Shown here piece by piece: positions 32,091 to 38,995 of a DNA stretch of 38,995 bases (position 1 is the first letter of the stretch; each line of letters opens with the position of its first letter). The notes beneath the pieces were generated by a model. The model saw only the letters and a list, made by a program, of their open reading frames with translations, had not been told where the DNA came from and ran no database searches. Both the position numbers and the translations under genes were made by a program. Source of the stretch: Clostridia bacterium (GTDB taxonomy: Bacteria > Bacillota > Clostridia > Oscillospirales > Acutalibacteraceae); contig JAFVEY010000034.1 in NCBI GenBank assembly GCA_017475765.1, positions 1-38,995 of the forward strand. Direction: 5' to 3'.

Positions 32091-33887
32091 ATGAAACTAA
32101 AAGAGCTTTTTAAAGATAATAAAATCATTCTTACGGACGGTGCAATGGGAACCTATTTTACCGAGCTGACAGGGGAAAGCGCCGAGCTTTGCGAAAGGGG
32201 CAATATTGACTGTCCGGAAATTATCAGACAGATACATACGGAATATATGGCGGCAGGCTCAAGACTGCTGCGCACCAATACCTTTTCCGCTAACAGCGCC
32301 CTTCTGGGAACAGATCACGCTGAGCTGAAGGAAATTCTGATGTCGGGCTACCGATTGGCTAAGGAAGCGGCAGGAGATAATGCCGTTGTCTGCGCTGATG
32401 TCAGCGCTATCTATGAAAATCCCGAAATGGAGATGGATATAGAGAGCGAATACCGGTTTATTGTTGACTGCTTTATCGAGGCAGGGGCAGAGGTTTTTAT
32501 TTTTGAGACTTTGTCGGAGATCGAAGCTGTCATGCCGGCGGTGAGATATATCAAAGAAAAAATGCCGGACGCCGAGATCATAACCTCCTTTACGGTGCTG
32601 CCGGACGGAAGAACACGTTCGGGTCTGTCTGTCAGACGACTTCTCAAGTCCATTACAGAGAATATGGCCCTGCTGACAGCAGTAGGTCTGAACTGCGGAA
32701 GCGGTGCGGCACAGCTTTATCAGCACGCTGCCTCCTTTTTCTCATATATTCGTGAAAACACGGATTTATTCACGATTATTATGCCGAATGCCGGATATCC
32801 GTCGATTGTCAACAGAAGAACGGTCTACAATTCCGCACCCAAATATTTTGCCGAGCAGACTGCAAGGCTCAAAGAACTGGGTGTGTCGGCTGTCGGCGGC
32901 TGCTGCGGAACCACACCGGAATATATCAGGCTGCTGGCTGTTCTTGTCGGCGGAAGCGAAGCGGCTTCTCCAAAGGCGGCAGGATTTAGTGATGTCAGCA
33001 AAAAAGTACAGCCGATGTTTTCCTCAAAGCTTGTCAGCGACAAATTCATCATTGCGGCGGAGCTGGATCCGCCCAATAATTCGGATTTTACAAAGCTGCT
33101 TTCGGCTGCGGCAGTACTGAAACAAAGCGGAGTCGATATCATCACCGTTTCGGATTCTCCGCTGGGTCATGCAAAGGCGGATTCTGTGATATGCTCCGCA
33201 AGGATCAAGCGTGAGCTTGGGATCGAAACGCTGCCGCATATATGCTGCCGTGACAAGAATATCAATGCGCTGCGCTCTATTCTTCTCGGTGCGCACAGCG
33301 AGGGGATCAGAGCGGTTTTAGCCGTTACGGGAGACCATATCGCCGAAACGGACAGAGGTATTATCAAGCCGGTGTTCAATCTTGATTCAACCAAGCTGAT
33401 GTCGCTGATCGGTGAGATGAACGGCGATATCTTTGCCGATGAACCGCTGGTGATAGGAGGAGCGTTTGACCCGGCATCGCCGAGAGCTGAATTTGCGCTG
33501 AAAAGGCTTGACAAGAAAATCGGCTGCGGAGCGAAATTCGTTCTGACACAGCCTGTATTTACCGATAAAGCGATCGACTGTCTGAGGGCGGCAAAAGAAA
33601 AGAATGTCAAGGTGCTTGCCGGAATCATGCCGATGGTAAGCTACCGGAATGCCTGCTTCCTGAAAAATGAGGTGCCGGGAATGACGATCCCGGATGAGAT
33701 GGCAGAAAGATTTTCGCCGGATATGAGCCGGGAGGAAGCGGCAAAGGTAGGAATTGAAATTGCAGCAGAAATTGCAAAGAAAGTAATGCCTTATGCGGAC
33801 GGACTGTATTTTGTGGTACCATTTAACAGAGCCGAAATGGTAAAGAGCGTTATTGAGAGACTTTCCATTCCAAAAAACAGAGGGTGA
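32091..33887 (+). CDS. yitJ: Bifunctional homocysteine S-methyltransferase / methylenetetrahydrofolate reductase
   Basis: A 598-aa fusion enzyme like B. subtilis YitJ. The start is ATG 32091 after AGAGGAAG. The N-terminal Hcy-methyltransferase domain (about 1-300) begins LTDGAMGTYF and has the zinc ligands Cys202 (GLNCGSG) and Cys271/Cys272 (GGCCGT). A linker leads to the C-terminal MTHFR domain (about 315-590), starting IIAAELDPP, with AVTGDH and FVLTQPVF motifs. It would reduce methylene-THF and pass the methyl group to homocysteine to make methionine. No SAM riboswitch or T-box is visible upstream; only a terminator hairpin lies there. The next gene starts five bases after its stop. Confidence 0.93.
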   Translation: MKLKELFKDNKIILTDGAMGTYFTELTGESAELCERGNIDCPEIIRQIHTEYMAAGSRLLRTNTFSANSALLGTDHAELKEILMSGYRLAKEAAGDNAVVCADVSAIYENPEMEMDIESEYRFIVDCFIEAGAEVFIFETLSEIEAVMPAVRYIKEKMPDAEIITSFTVLPDGRTRSGLSVRRLLKSITENMALLTAVGLNCGSGAAQLYQHAASFFSYIRENTDLFTIIMPNAGYPSIVNRRTVYNSAPKYFAEQTARLKELGVSAVGGCCGTTPEYIRLLAVLVGGSEAASPKAAGFSDVSKKVQPMFSSKLVSDKFIIAAELDPPNNSDFTKLLSAAAVLKQSGVDIITVSDSPLGHAKADSVICSARIKRELGIETLPHICCRDKNINALRSILLGAHSEGIRAVLAVTGDHIAETDRGIIKPVFNLDSTKLMSLIGEMNGDIFADEPLVIGGAFDPASPRAEFALKRLDKKIGCGAKFVLTQPVFTDKAIDCLRAAKEKNVKVLAGIMPMVSYRNACFLKNEVPGMTIPDEMAERFSPDMSREEAAKVGIEIAAEIAKKVMPYADGLYFVVPFNRAEMVKSVIERLSIPKNRG

Positions 33888-33891
33888 TATT

Positions 33892-34467
33892 TTGTTGACG
33901 GAAAAAGAAAAAACGCTGAGGGCAAAAATGTATCTGCTGAAGCTGGCGGATGGGATCAATCCGCTGGACGACAGACCTGTCGGAACAGATGAGGTGCTGA
34001 ATAACGAAAGAATCAGAAAATGTCTTGCTTATGCCGCTGAAGTGCTGGATAAAAGTGCAGGCGGAGAAAACTCTCAGCCGACAGTCAGAAAAAGCAGGTC
34101 AAAGCAGGAGTTTTCTGTCAGTCGGGAGGATGCTGCCAAAATACCTGTTTCTTCCGCTCCGATGAGAATTTCTCAGTTGACGGCTGTTATTAATGATGCC
34201 GTCTGCGGAAACGGCATGAAAAAGCTCCAGTCCAGAATGATCAATGCCTGGCTGGTGGAAAAAGGCTTTTTAAAGAATAGTGAGGGATTTCCGGGGAAGC
34301 ATCATCGTGAAGTGACGGAGCGCTCGCAGGAAATAGGAATAGAAGCCAGACAGGAAATGGGAGTGAACGGTTCTTATACGGCTATCGTCTATCATGAAAA
34401 GGCTCAAAGATTTATTATAGATCACCTGTCAGAGATTGTGGAATTCAGTGCGAAAGAGGAAGTTTGA
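33892..34467 (+). CDS. Unknown 191-aa protein
   Basis: I place the start at TTG 33892, with AGGGTGA seven bases upstream and five bases after the previous stop; a second TTG follows directly. The N-terminal part (KMYLLKLADGINPL, then a LNNERIRKCLAYAAEVLDK helix) resembles short N-terminal modules I have seen on uncharacterised bacterial proteins. A basic linker leads to a C-terminal helical region (QLTAVINDAV...SRMINAWLVEKGFL) ending in beta strands (AIVYHEKAQRFIIDHL). No signal or TM segment. Function unknown. Probably co-transcribed with the methyltransferase gene. Confidence 0.65.
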   Translation: MLTEKEKTLRAKMYLLKLADGINPLDDRPVGTDEVLNNERIRKCLAYAAEVLDKSAGGENSQPTVRKSRSKQEFSVSREDAAKIPVSSAPMRISQLTAVINDAVCGNGMKKLQSRMINAWLVEKGFLKNSEGFPGKHHREVTERSQEIGIEARQEMGVNGSYTAIVYHEKAQRFIIDHLSEIVEFSAKEEV

Positions 34468-34532
34468 CAGCTGGTCGGTGTATATTTTGAATTTTGTTTA
34501 TTTTCATTTATTGTATATAATGATAAAAACTG

Positions 34533-34561
34533 TTGACCCTCGAAAAAGAATATGTTACAAT
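34533..34561 (+). promoter_or_regulatory. Promoter of the second vWA gene
   Basis: TTGACC (34533-34538), 17-base spacer, TACAAT (34556-34561). A weaker alternative lies upstream: TTGTTT at 34494 with TATAAT at 34516. Two start sites are possible. Confidence 0.55.
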
Positions 34562-34585
34562 GATACAAAATATGATTTTTGTATC
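34562..34585. promoter_or_regulatory. Palindrome over the vWA gene start of transcription
   Basis: GATACAAAA (34562-34570) and TTTTGTATC (34577-34585) form a 9-bp inverted repeat directly after the -10 box and five bases before the GGGAGG ribosome site. It could be a repressor operator or an mRNA hairpin that touches ribosome access. Confidence 0.5.
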
Positions 34586-34598
34586 GGGAGGGGTCGGC

Positions 34599-36320
34599 AT
34601 GGCTTTGTTTAAGCGTGAAGAGAAGATCAGAATGTCGGAGGAGCAGTTTGAGGAACTGATTCAATTTTATAAAAAACTGGGGTTTTCTTCGTCACAGTCA
34701 AAAAAACTGGCAGGAAGCTGCTTCGGCGCAAAGGTGACAGCTGATAAGAATGTTTCCTATAAGGCAGATTGGCAGTTCCGGCGTGAGGCAAAGGAAATGC
34801 CCCTTGGAATGGGTGCTGCTTTGGGATCGGGTTTCAGAAGCTTCAAGGCGACAGCTCCGATGGCGATCTGTCCGGAGCCTTTGGAGGATTGCTGTGCAGC
34901 TCCGGTCGAAGCGCCGATGCCGTCTGCTGCGGAAGAATTCAATGCGGCTGAAACACATGACGCACCCGAAATAGAAAATGCCAGTCCTCTTGACTCACCG
35001 CAGATCATTTTTTCGGCAAATGTCAATACGGCTTCATGGTCGTATTTAAGGAATAACATTAAAACGGGAAGGCGTATCGACAAGAGCTTTGTGCGGATCG
35101 AGGAGATCATCAATTCTTATCCGTATAAGCTGAAAAAGCCAAAGGGTGAGGATCTTTTTTCTGTGAATATCGAAAGGGGAGACTGCCCGTGGAACAGGGA
35201 AGCCGAGCTGCTATTTGTCGGTCTGAAAGGAAAAAAGGCAGATAAGGATATCAGACAGAATATCGCCTTTCTGGTGGATGTTTCGGGAAGCATGACCGAC
35301 AGATGGGTGCTGGTGCAGATGTCAATGATGGCGATTATCAGCAAGCTCAAAAAGGGCGATGTCATGTCGATCATTGCCTATTCTGATGATACGGTGACGG
35401 TTGCCGAAAAGATGGAATGCGGCAATATGGATAAGTGTATCAAGGCTGTTCTGTCGATCGACGGTATCGGAGGATGCACCAACGGCAGCGAGGGTCTTGA
35501 AAATGCTTACTCCTATCTTGCGGACAATTTTGACGAGAACGGCAATAATCGTATCTTTATCTTTACGGACGGAGATTTTAATTTCGGTGTTACCTCTGAG
35601 GGAGGTCTTGCGGAATATATCCGCCAAAAGAGAGAAACGGGAATCTATTTGTCGATTGTCGGATATGGAAGAGAAAACTTCAAGGACAATAAAATGGAGG
35701 CTCTTGCCAGAAACGGAAACGGCAATTATACGTTTATTGCCAATCCGAGCGATATTCTGGAAACGCTTTGGGAAAAGCTGGTGTCGAATCTTGTGACCGT
35801 TGCAAAGGATGTCAAGATATCGGTAGAGCTGAATCCGCATTTTGTAAAGGAATACCGCCTGATAGGATATGATGCAAGGGTTCTGACACAGAAGGAATTT
35901 TATGACACGGAAAAGGCTGTTGACGGAATAGGTTCGGAGCATAATGTTGCGGCGCTGATAGAAATAAAGCGTGGAGAGGCGGTCAGAAGCTATTCTTCAA
36001 GATATGTAAGTACGAATGCGGTTTCTAACGATCAGGAATTCGCATTTATCGAGATACATTACAAAACCCCCGATGACGAAAACAAGGTCTTTACCCGTGC
36101 CGTTACCATTGGAGAGCTGGACGGTGCAGGAGATAAAAATATGGCTGTTGCATCGCTTCTTGCCGCTTTCGGGCTTTATCTGAGAGAGTCGGCATATAAG
36201 GGTGAACTTGACAAAGCGATGCTGAATTCGATGCTGTCCGCTCTTGACAAGAATGAGCAGATCAATACCAAAGAAAAGGACAGTCATTTCGATATTATCA
36301 GGAAATATCTGAAATCATAA
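34599..36320 (+). CDS. vWA-domain protein, YfbK-like, apparently cytosolic
   Basis: A 573-aa protein. The start is ATG 34599, eight bases after GGGAGGGG; in-frame TTG 34533 falls in the promoter. A helical N-terminus (MSEEQFEELIQFYKKLGF) and an Ala/Pro/Glu-rich linker lead to the YfbK-type N-terminal motif (VNTASWSYLRNNI, VRIEEIINSYPY). The vWA domain has MIDAS DVSGSM, a Thr in IGGCTNGSEG and the FTDGDF motif. A C-terminal beta-rich domain follows (about 400-570). YfbK of E. coli is an exported lipoprotein, but no signal peptide or lipobox is visible here, which is unusual. The protein probably binds a partner through its metal site. Relation to the vWA protein at 522 is only domain-level. 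Confidence 0.85.
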   Translation: MALFKREEKIRMSEEQFEELIQFYKKLGFSSSQSKKLAGSCFGAKVTADKNVSYKADWQFRREAKEMPLGMGAALGSGFRSFKATAPMAICPEPLEDCCAAPVEAPMPSAAEEFNAAETHDAPEIENASPLDSPQIIFSANVNTASWSYLRNNIKTGRRIDKSFVRIEEIINSYPYKLKKPKGEDLFSVNIERGDCPWNREAELLFVGLKGKKADKDIRQNIAFLVDVSGSMTDRWVLVQMSMMAIISKLKKGDVMSIIAYSDDTVTVAEKMECGNMDKCIKAVLSIDGIGGCTNGSEGLENAYSYLADNFDENGNNRIFIFTDGDFNFGVTSEGGLAEYIRQKRETGIYLSIVGYGRENFKDNKMEALARNGNGNYTFIANPSDILETLWEKLVSNLVTVAKDVKISVELNPHFVKEYRLIGYDARVLTQKEFYDTEKAVDGIGSEHNVAALIEIKRGEAVRSYSSRYVSTNAVSNDQEFAFIEIHYKTPDDENKVFTRAVTIGELDGAGDKNMAVASLLAAFGLYLRESAYKGELDKAMLNSMLSALDKNEQINTKEKDSHFDIIRKYLKS

Positions 36321-36391
36321 AGATGACTCATGCCGATCCTGCGTTTTTAAAACTGTGGGGTCGGCAGAGTATATTCGGGAGGGAAAATGTG

Positions 36392-36895
36392 ATGAAAACA
36401 GTTTTGTATGCGGAAAAGGAAGATATTCAGAAAATGATTTCTTCTGTTAACTGGCATGAGTATGAAACTGCTTACGGCAATGCCGGCGAAAATATTCCGT
36501 ACTTTGTTCCCACAGGAGATGACCGTGGATATACTCCTAAGGTCGAAATCTCTCTGACCGATTTATTTTCGGATGACAAGGAAACCGCATTAAAAGCAGC
36601 GCATGATTTATGGTGTGGCTTGTGTCATCAGTATGCGTTTGTATCCTCGGCGGCTCTGCCGTCTTTTGATATTTTATGTTGTGCTCTTCAGAATCCGAGC
36701 GATGAAATAAAAATTGAAATTCTGGATATCTTTAACGGATTTGCCTGCTGTACTTCCGGGTACAGACCGGATACATGGCAGGGAATGTTAAGAAACAAAT
36801 TAGAGAACCTTATACCCTATCTTCAGACGCTCATAGGACATCCGAACGAGGACATAGCCTATTTTGCAGAAGAGATCATCAAAGAACTGGAATGA
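36392..36895 (+). CDS. HEAT-repeat-like protein, possible immunity-type
   Basis: A 167-aa protein. ATG 36392 is preceded by GGGAGGG; a GTG one codon earlier is also possible. The central segment (ALKAAHDLWCGLCHQYAFVSSAALPSFDILC) followed by a helix (DEIKIEILDIFNGFA) matches the pattern of short HEAT-repeat proteins common near polymorphic toxins and other mobile modules, whose family consensus has LW..LYHQG.VY.A..PALP. The C-terminus holds two more helices. No toxin gene is adjacent, so an immunity role is a guess. Cys-rich for its size (six Cys). Confidence 0.6.
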   Translation: MKTVLYAEKEDIQKMISSVNWHEYETAYGNAGENIPYFVPTGDDRGYTPKVEISLTDLFSDDKETALKAAHDLWCGLCHQYAFVSSAALPSFDILCCALQNPSDEIKIEILDIFNGFACCTSGYRPDTWQGMLRNKLENLIPYLQTLIGHPNEDIAYFAEEIIKELE

Positions 36896-37041
36896 AATAT
36901 TGAGAATAGCTGATAATTTCTGTTTTTGTCAGTAAGAAATTATAATGTGAATATTGGTGTAAAAGCTCTGTTGAAAAACAATAAATGAAAATAGATGTAA
37001 TCAGTCAGTCTGATAAACAGGCTGTCGGAAAGGAAATTGCT

Positions 37042-37518
37042 ATGATAAAAGTAATGTTTGTATGTCTTGGGAATATATGCCGCAGTCCGATGGCAGAAAT
37101 GATTTTCAGGGAAATGGTCAGAAAAACAGGCGCAGAGAAGGATTTTTATATCGCATCCTCCGCAACAAGTACAGAAGAACTTGGACATCCGATCTATTCG
37201 CCTGCCCGCAGAGAGCTGGAAAGTCATGGAATACCGTGCGGAGAAAAAAGAGCTGTTCAGCTGAAAAAAGAGGACTATGACCGATATGATTTTCTGCTCG
37301 GAATGGACAGCGCTAATCTTTCCAATATGGAAAGAATCACTAAGCATACAAGGAGTGAAAAAATGCGCCTGCTCCTGTCATTTACAAAGGAGGGCGGCAG
37401 TATTGCCGACCCGTGGTATTACGGGAACTTCGACAGAACCTACTCGGATATCGTGAAGGGGTGCAGGGCATTTCTCGAATATTTGGGATATGACATTTCG
37501 CAGTTGAAAATGGAATAA
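37042..37518 (+). CDS. Low-molecular-weight protein-tyrosine phosphatase
   Basis: A 158-aa enzyme starting at ATG 37042 after GGAAAGGA; upstream in-frame codons lack a ribosome site. The P-loop is VCLGNICRS with nucleophile Cys8 and Arg14, and the general acid is in DPWYYG. Length is right for the family. Such enzymes dephosphorylate tyrosine (or arginine, as in YwlE) residues. The residue following the first P-loop Gly-Asn is Ile, as in many tyrosine-specific and some arginine-specific members (YwlE has Thr), so tyrosine specificity is favoured. No adjacent kinase. Confidence 0.93.
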   Translation: MIKVMFVCLGNICRSPMAEMIFREMVRKTGAEKDFYIASSATSTEELGHPIYSPARRELESHGIPCGEKRAVQLKKEDYDRYDFLLGMDSANLSNMERITKHTRSEKMRLLLSFTKEGGSIADPWYYGNFDRTYSDIVKGCRAFLEYLGYDISQLKME

Positions 37519-37543
37519 AACAGGAATGTGAGGGGGAGCTGTT

Positions 37544-37747
37544 ATGTATAAGGTGATGGAAATTATAGAGCCTGATTTCGGCTGTGAAGGTCTGCCGGAC
37601 GGCACGGAGCCGATGTGTGAGGTGATATTGGAGGAGGAAAGCGGCACGAAAGTGACTGTAAAAGTGCCTGACAGGGAGCTTTATCAGAAAAGAATCAATG
37701 AAGGGGATATGATTGATTATACGAATGGTATAATATTAAAGCTATAA
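37544..37747 (+). CDS. Small unknown protein, 67 aa
   Basis: A short gene with a strong GAGGGGGAG site upstream and 25 bp after the phosphatase, likely co-transcribed. The product is acidic and mostly beta: a first block (MYKVMEIIEPDFGCEGLPDG), then a strand pair (VTVKVPDRELY), ending DYTNGIILKL. Family not recognised. The strong ribosome site and regular composition argue for a real gene. Confidence 0.6.
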   Translation: MYKVMEIIEPDFGCEGLPDGTEPMCEVILEEESGTKVTVKVPDRELYQKRINEGDMIDYTNGIILKL

Positions 37748-37796
37748 ATACGTATTGTATATCCAGCGATGCTGTCAGCAGTAATATCATTTTACA

Positions 37797-37968
37797 GTAA
37801 ACGAAATGAAAAAATTCCTAATAAAATATGCGGGTGCAGGGGCTTCAGCTCCTGCCGGGGTCCAGGGCGAGCAGTCCTGGTGGGGTTTGGGGGTGCGGGT
37901 GTCCAGTGGACACCTCTGCGAAGCAGAAGCACCGACCGAGCCGGCAGGTGAGACTCAACGCCCCAATT
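37797..37968 (+). repeat. Interspersed structured repeat, long form (copy 3)
   Basis: It runs from GTAAAC to CCCCAATT and is nearly identical to copy 1 from the GGGTGCAGGGG block to the end, including the three-way-junction module and the CCTGCCGG/CCGGCAGG long-range complement. One visible difference is GGGCGAGC here versus GGGAGAGC in copy 1. It ends 14 bases before the ylmH start codon, so it forms that gene's leader. Confidence 0.85.
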
Positions 37969-37981
37969 GAAGAGGTACAGA

Positions 37982-38491
37982 ATGGATTTTACAAATAAAT
38001 ATACCAATAACGATGAAGAAAAAATACTTTTGCGAAAAATAGATGATCTTATGCGCAGAAGCAGAAAAACATATTCGGCTTTGTATTCGCACTTTCTGAC
38101 ACCGGCAGAGCAGGCACTTATTATGAAAGCGGATGAATTTTACGGGGCGGTTTCTCTGTGCGGCGGCTATGATGAAGCCGAACGCAGGCTGTGCAGGGTG
38201 CAGACAGAGGAATATGCCGAGGACAGCGGCGCACCGATCAGGCTGTATCATATCAAAGCAACGGCGGCTGATGCAGAATTTTCTCACAGGGATATTCTCG
38301 GTTCGCTGATGGGTCTTGGAATCAAGCGTGAAATGGTGGGAGATATTATTACGGATGGCAGCAGCGCACAGTTTTTCTGCCACAGCAGCGTGAGCGAATT
38401 TATTGAACTGAATCTGCAGAAGGTGGGTCGGTACCGGATCAAAATCAGCGTCGGTACGCTCAATGAGCCGCCTGTTTTGCAGACGGAATAG
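37982..38491 (+). CDS. ylmH: YlmH-like protein, N-terminal part (gene split by in-frame TAG)
   Basis: A 169-aa piece. ATG 37982 is chosen for its GAAGAGG site; TTG 37967 overlaps the repeat. It matches the N-terminal two thirds of YlmH: FLTPAEQALI, GGYDEAERRLC, FSHRDILGSLMGLGIKREMVGDI, FFCHSSVSEFIELNLQKVGR. The frame ends at TAG 38489-38491, and the next codons in the same frame continue straight into the S4 domain typical of the C-terminus. An intact YlmH is about 255 aa, which equals the two pieces together. It is therefore either a nonsense mutant, a gene split by stop/restart, or an error. YlmH is a ribosome-associated quality-control and division-linked factor in Firmicutes. Confidence 0.8.
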   Translation: MDFTNKYTNNDEEKILLRKIDDLMRRSRKTYSALYSHFLTPAEQALIMKADEFYGAVSLCGGYDEAERRLCRVQTEEYAEDSGAPIRLYHIKATAADAEFSHRDILGSLMGLGIKREMVGDIITDGSSAQFFCHSSVSEFIELNLQKVGRYRIKISVGTLNEPPVLQTE

Positions 38492-38746
38492 GTGATGATA
38501 AATGTAAGCTCCATGCGCCTTGACAGTATTTGTGCGGAAAGCTTCGGCGTGTCACGCACAAAAGCGGCGGAATTGATAAAGAAAGGCTTTGTTTCTGTGA
38601 ATTGGCTGGTTTGCGAAAATATATCAAAAGAAGTTTCGGACGGAGATAAAATATCCATGCGCAGCAAGGGAAAGGTCAGAATAGGCGGAATTACAGGCAC
38701 AAGCAAAAAAGGGCGGCTGTTTGTTGACATCTTTAAATATATATAA
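38492..38746 (+). CDS. ylmH: YlmH-like protein, C-terminal S4 RNA-binding part
   Basis: An 84-aa piece that starts immediately after the TAG (GTG 38492 or ATG 38495) in the same frame as the N-terminal part. SSMRLDSICAESFGVSRTKA then AAELIKKGFVSVNW is a complete S4 RNA-binding motif, and the SKEVSDGDKISMRSKG end is as in YlmH. No good independent ribosome site is visible beyond a weak AGGTG, so it would depend on re-initiation or stop read-through. The S4 fold itself looks intact. Confidence 0.75.
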   Translation: MMINVSSMRLDSICAESFGVSRTKAAELIKKGFVSVNWLVCENISKEVSDGDKISMRSKGKVRIGGITGTSKKGRLFVDIFKYI

Positions 38747-38749
38747 GAA

Positions 38750-38774
38750 GGGAAGTCGGTTCGGCTTCCTTTTT
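38750..38774 (+). terminator. Rho-independent terminator after ylmH
   Basis: GGAAGTCG (38750-38757) pairs with CGGCTTCC (38761-38768) around a GTT loop, with a T6 run. 38775-38950 holds no gene that I can see; it is purine-rich. Confidence 0.88.
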
Positions 38775-38952
38775 TGCCTAAAGCTGCCCAAAGGGAAAGT
38801 GCTGAATGTTGAATTTAAAAAAACAGGGCGGCAGAATCCGCCGGAAAAATCAACAGACAGTAATTTTTTTTAGAGTGATAAAGTGCAAATGGGAAAAAGG
38901 AGGGGTAAAAAAATACAATTTGTAGAAAGGCAAAAAAATTTAAAAAAAGGTG

Positions 38953-38982
38953 TTGACAAAAGGGTGGGAGGTGTGGTATTAT
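38953..38982 (+). promoter_or_regulatory. Strong promoter at the right edge
   Basis: TTGACA (38953-38958) and TATTAT (38977-38982), 18-base spacer, preceded by an A-rich tract that could act as an UP element (38927-38948). The transcript would begin within the last ten bases. The style (A-rich upstream, GC-rich spacer) is reminiscent of stable-RNA promoters, but the gene it serves lies outside the window. Confidence 0.55.
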
Positions 38983-38995
38983 AACAAAGCTGTCG

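Noticed and set aside
36913-36943. 9-bp inverted repeat ATAATTTCT/AGAAATTAT before the phosphatase gene
   Set aside because: AT-only pairing, no T tail and no good -35 nearby. Such repeats are expected by chance in AT-rich gaps.
1-38995. CRISPR arrays, transposases, integrases, tRNA-flanked islands
   Set aside because: No regular direct-repeat arrays, no recombinase motifs and no tRNA genes were seen on either strand.

Overview
The window looks like chromosomal DNA from a moderately AT-rich, Gram-positive, endospore-forming Firmicute of class Clostridia. It is most like the Ruminococcus/Oscillospiraceae group, but that placement is inferred from gene content and I could not run a phylogeny. 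Clues are strong GGAGG-type ribosome binding sites, TTGACA/TATAAT promoters with 17-base spacers, spmA/spmB, an AbrB-type regulator with a Cys-pair tail, a G5/3D-domain wall protein and a YlmH-type S4 protein. No rRNA, tRNA, CRISPR array, transposase or prophage was found. Nearly all genes are on the + strand. The exceptions are spmA/spmB and the first codons of a small toxin-like gene at the left edge.

Region 1 (1-521): the start of a minus-strand holin-like type I toxin gene with its promoter and a G/C-block leader, a terminator-like hairpin, and the promoter of the next operon.

Region 2 (522-13428) is the most interesting part: a tight five-gene operon of about 12.9 kb that I do not recognise as a characterised system. 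In order it encodes (i) an exported, membrane-anchored von Willebrand A (vWA) protein with a cytosolic tail; (ii) a 1191-residue tubulin/FtsZ-like GTPase of the Tubulin_2 type; (iii) a two-TM coiled-coil protein; (iv) a 1296-residue membrane protein that joins five TM segments, a decayed SF2-helicase core, an MrfA/YprA-like C-terminal region, a LIM-like zinc ribbon and a DA1-like HExxH peptidase; (v) a transglutaminase-like lipoprotein. I infer a trans-envelope machine: outside sensing or processing by the vWA protein and lipoprotein, and inside a GTP-dependent polymer plus a membrane-bound protease or scaffold. A strong terminator closes it.

Region 3 (13.5-19.1 kb): a CBS-pair protein, TatD nuclease, a short-chain dehydrogenase, an uncharacterised 210-aa protein, a long non-coding stretch, a G5/3D-domain wall-remodelling protein and a VapBC toxin-antitoxin pair with a clear operator.

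Region 4 (19.2-24.5 kb): lepA, a DUF3783-like gene, a GIY-YIG gene, recQ and an AlkD-like repair gene packed as one operon, then a small unknown gene.

Region 5 (24.5-30.3 kb): a two-gene ABC exporter, then an OmpR-type response regulator, histidine kinase and HtrA protease that form an envelope-stress module, then a possible ~100-nt small RNA.

Region 6 (30.3-34.5 kb): spmB/spmA on the minus strand, an AbrB-family regulator, a bifunctional homocysteine methyltransferase/methylenetetrahydrofolate reductase and an unknown gene.

Region 7 (34.5-38.995 kb): a second, apparently cytosolic vWA protein, a HEAT-like protein, a low-molecular-weight tyrosine phosphatase, a small unknown protein, a ylmH gene split by an in-frame TAG, and a strong promoter at the right edge.

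Three co-oriented copies of one structured interspersed repeat lie at 14815-14985, 24039-24148 and 37797-37968. Each is just upstream of a gene. Two are long forms and one is a short form lacking an internal module.
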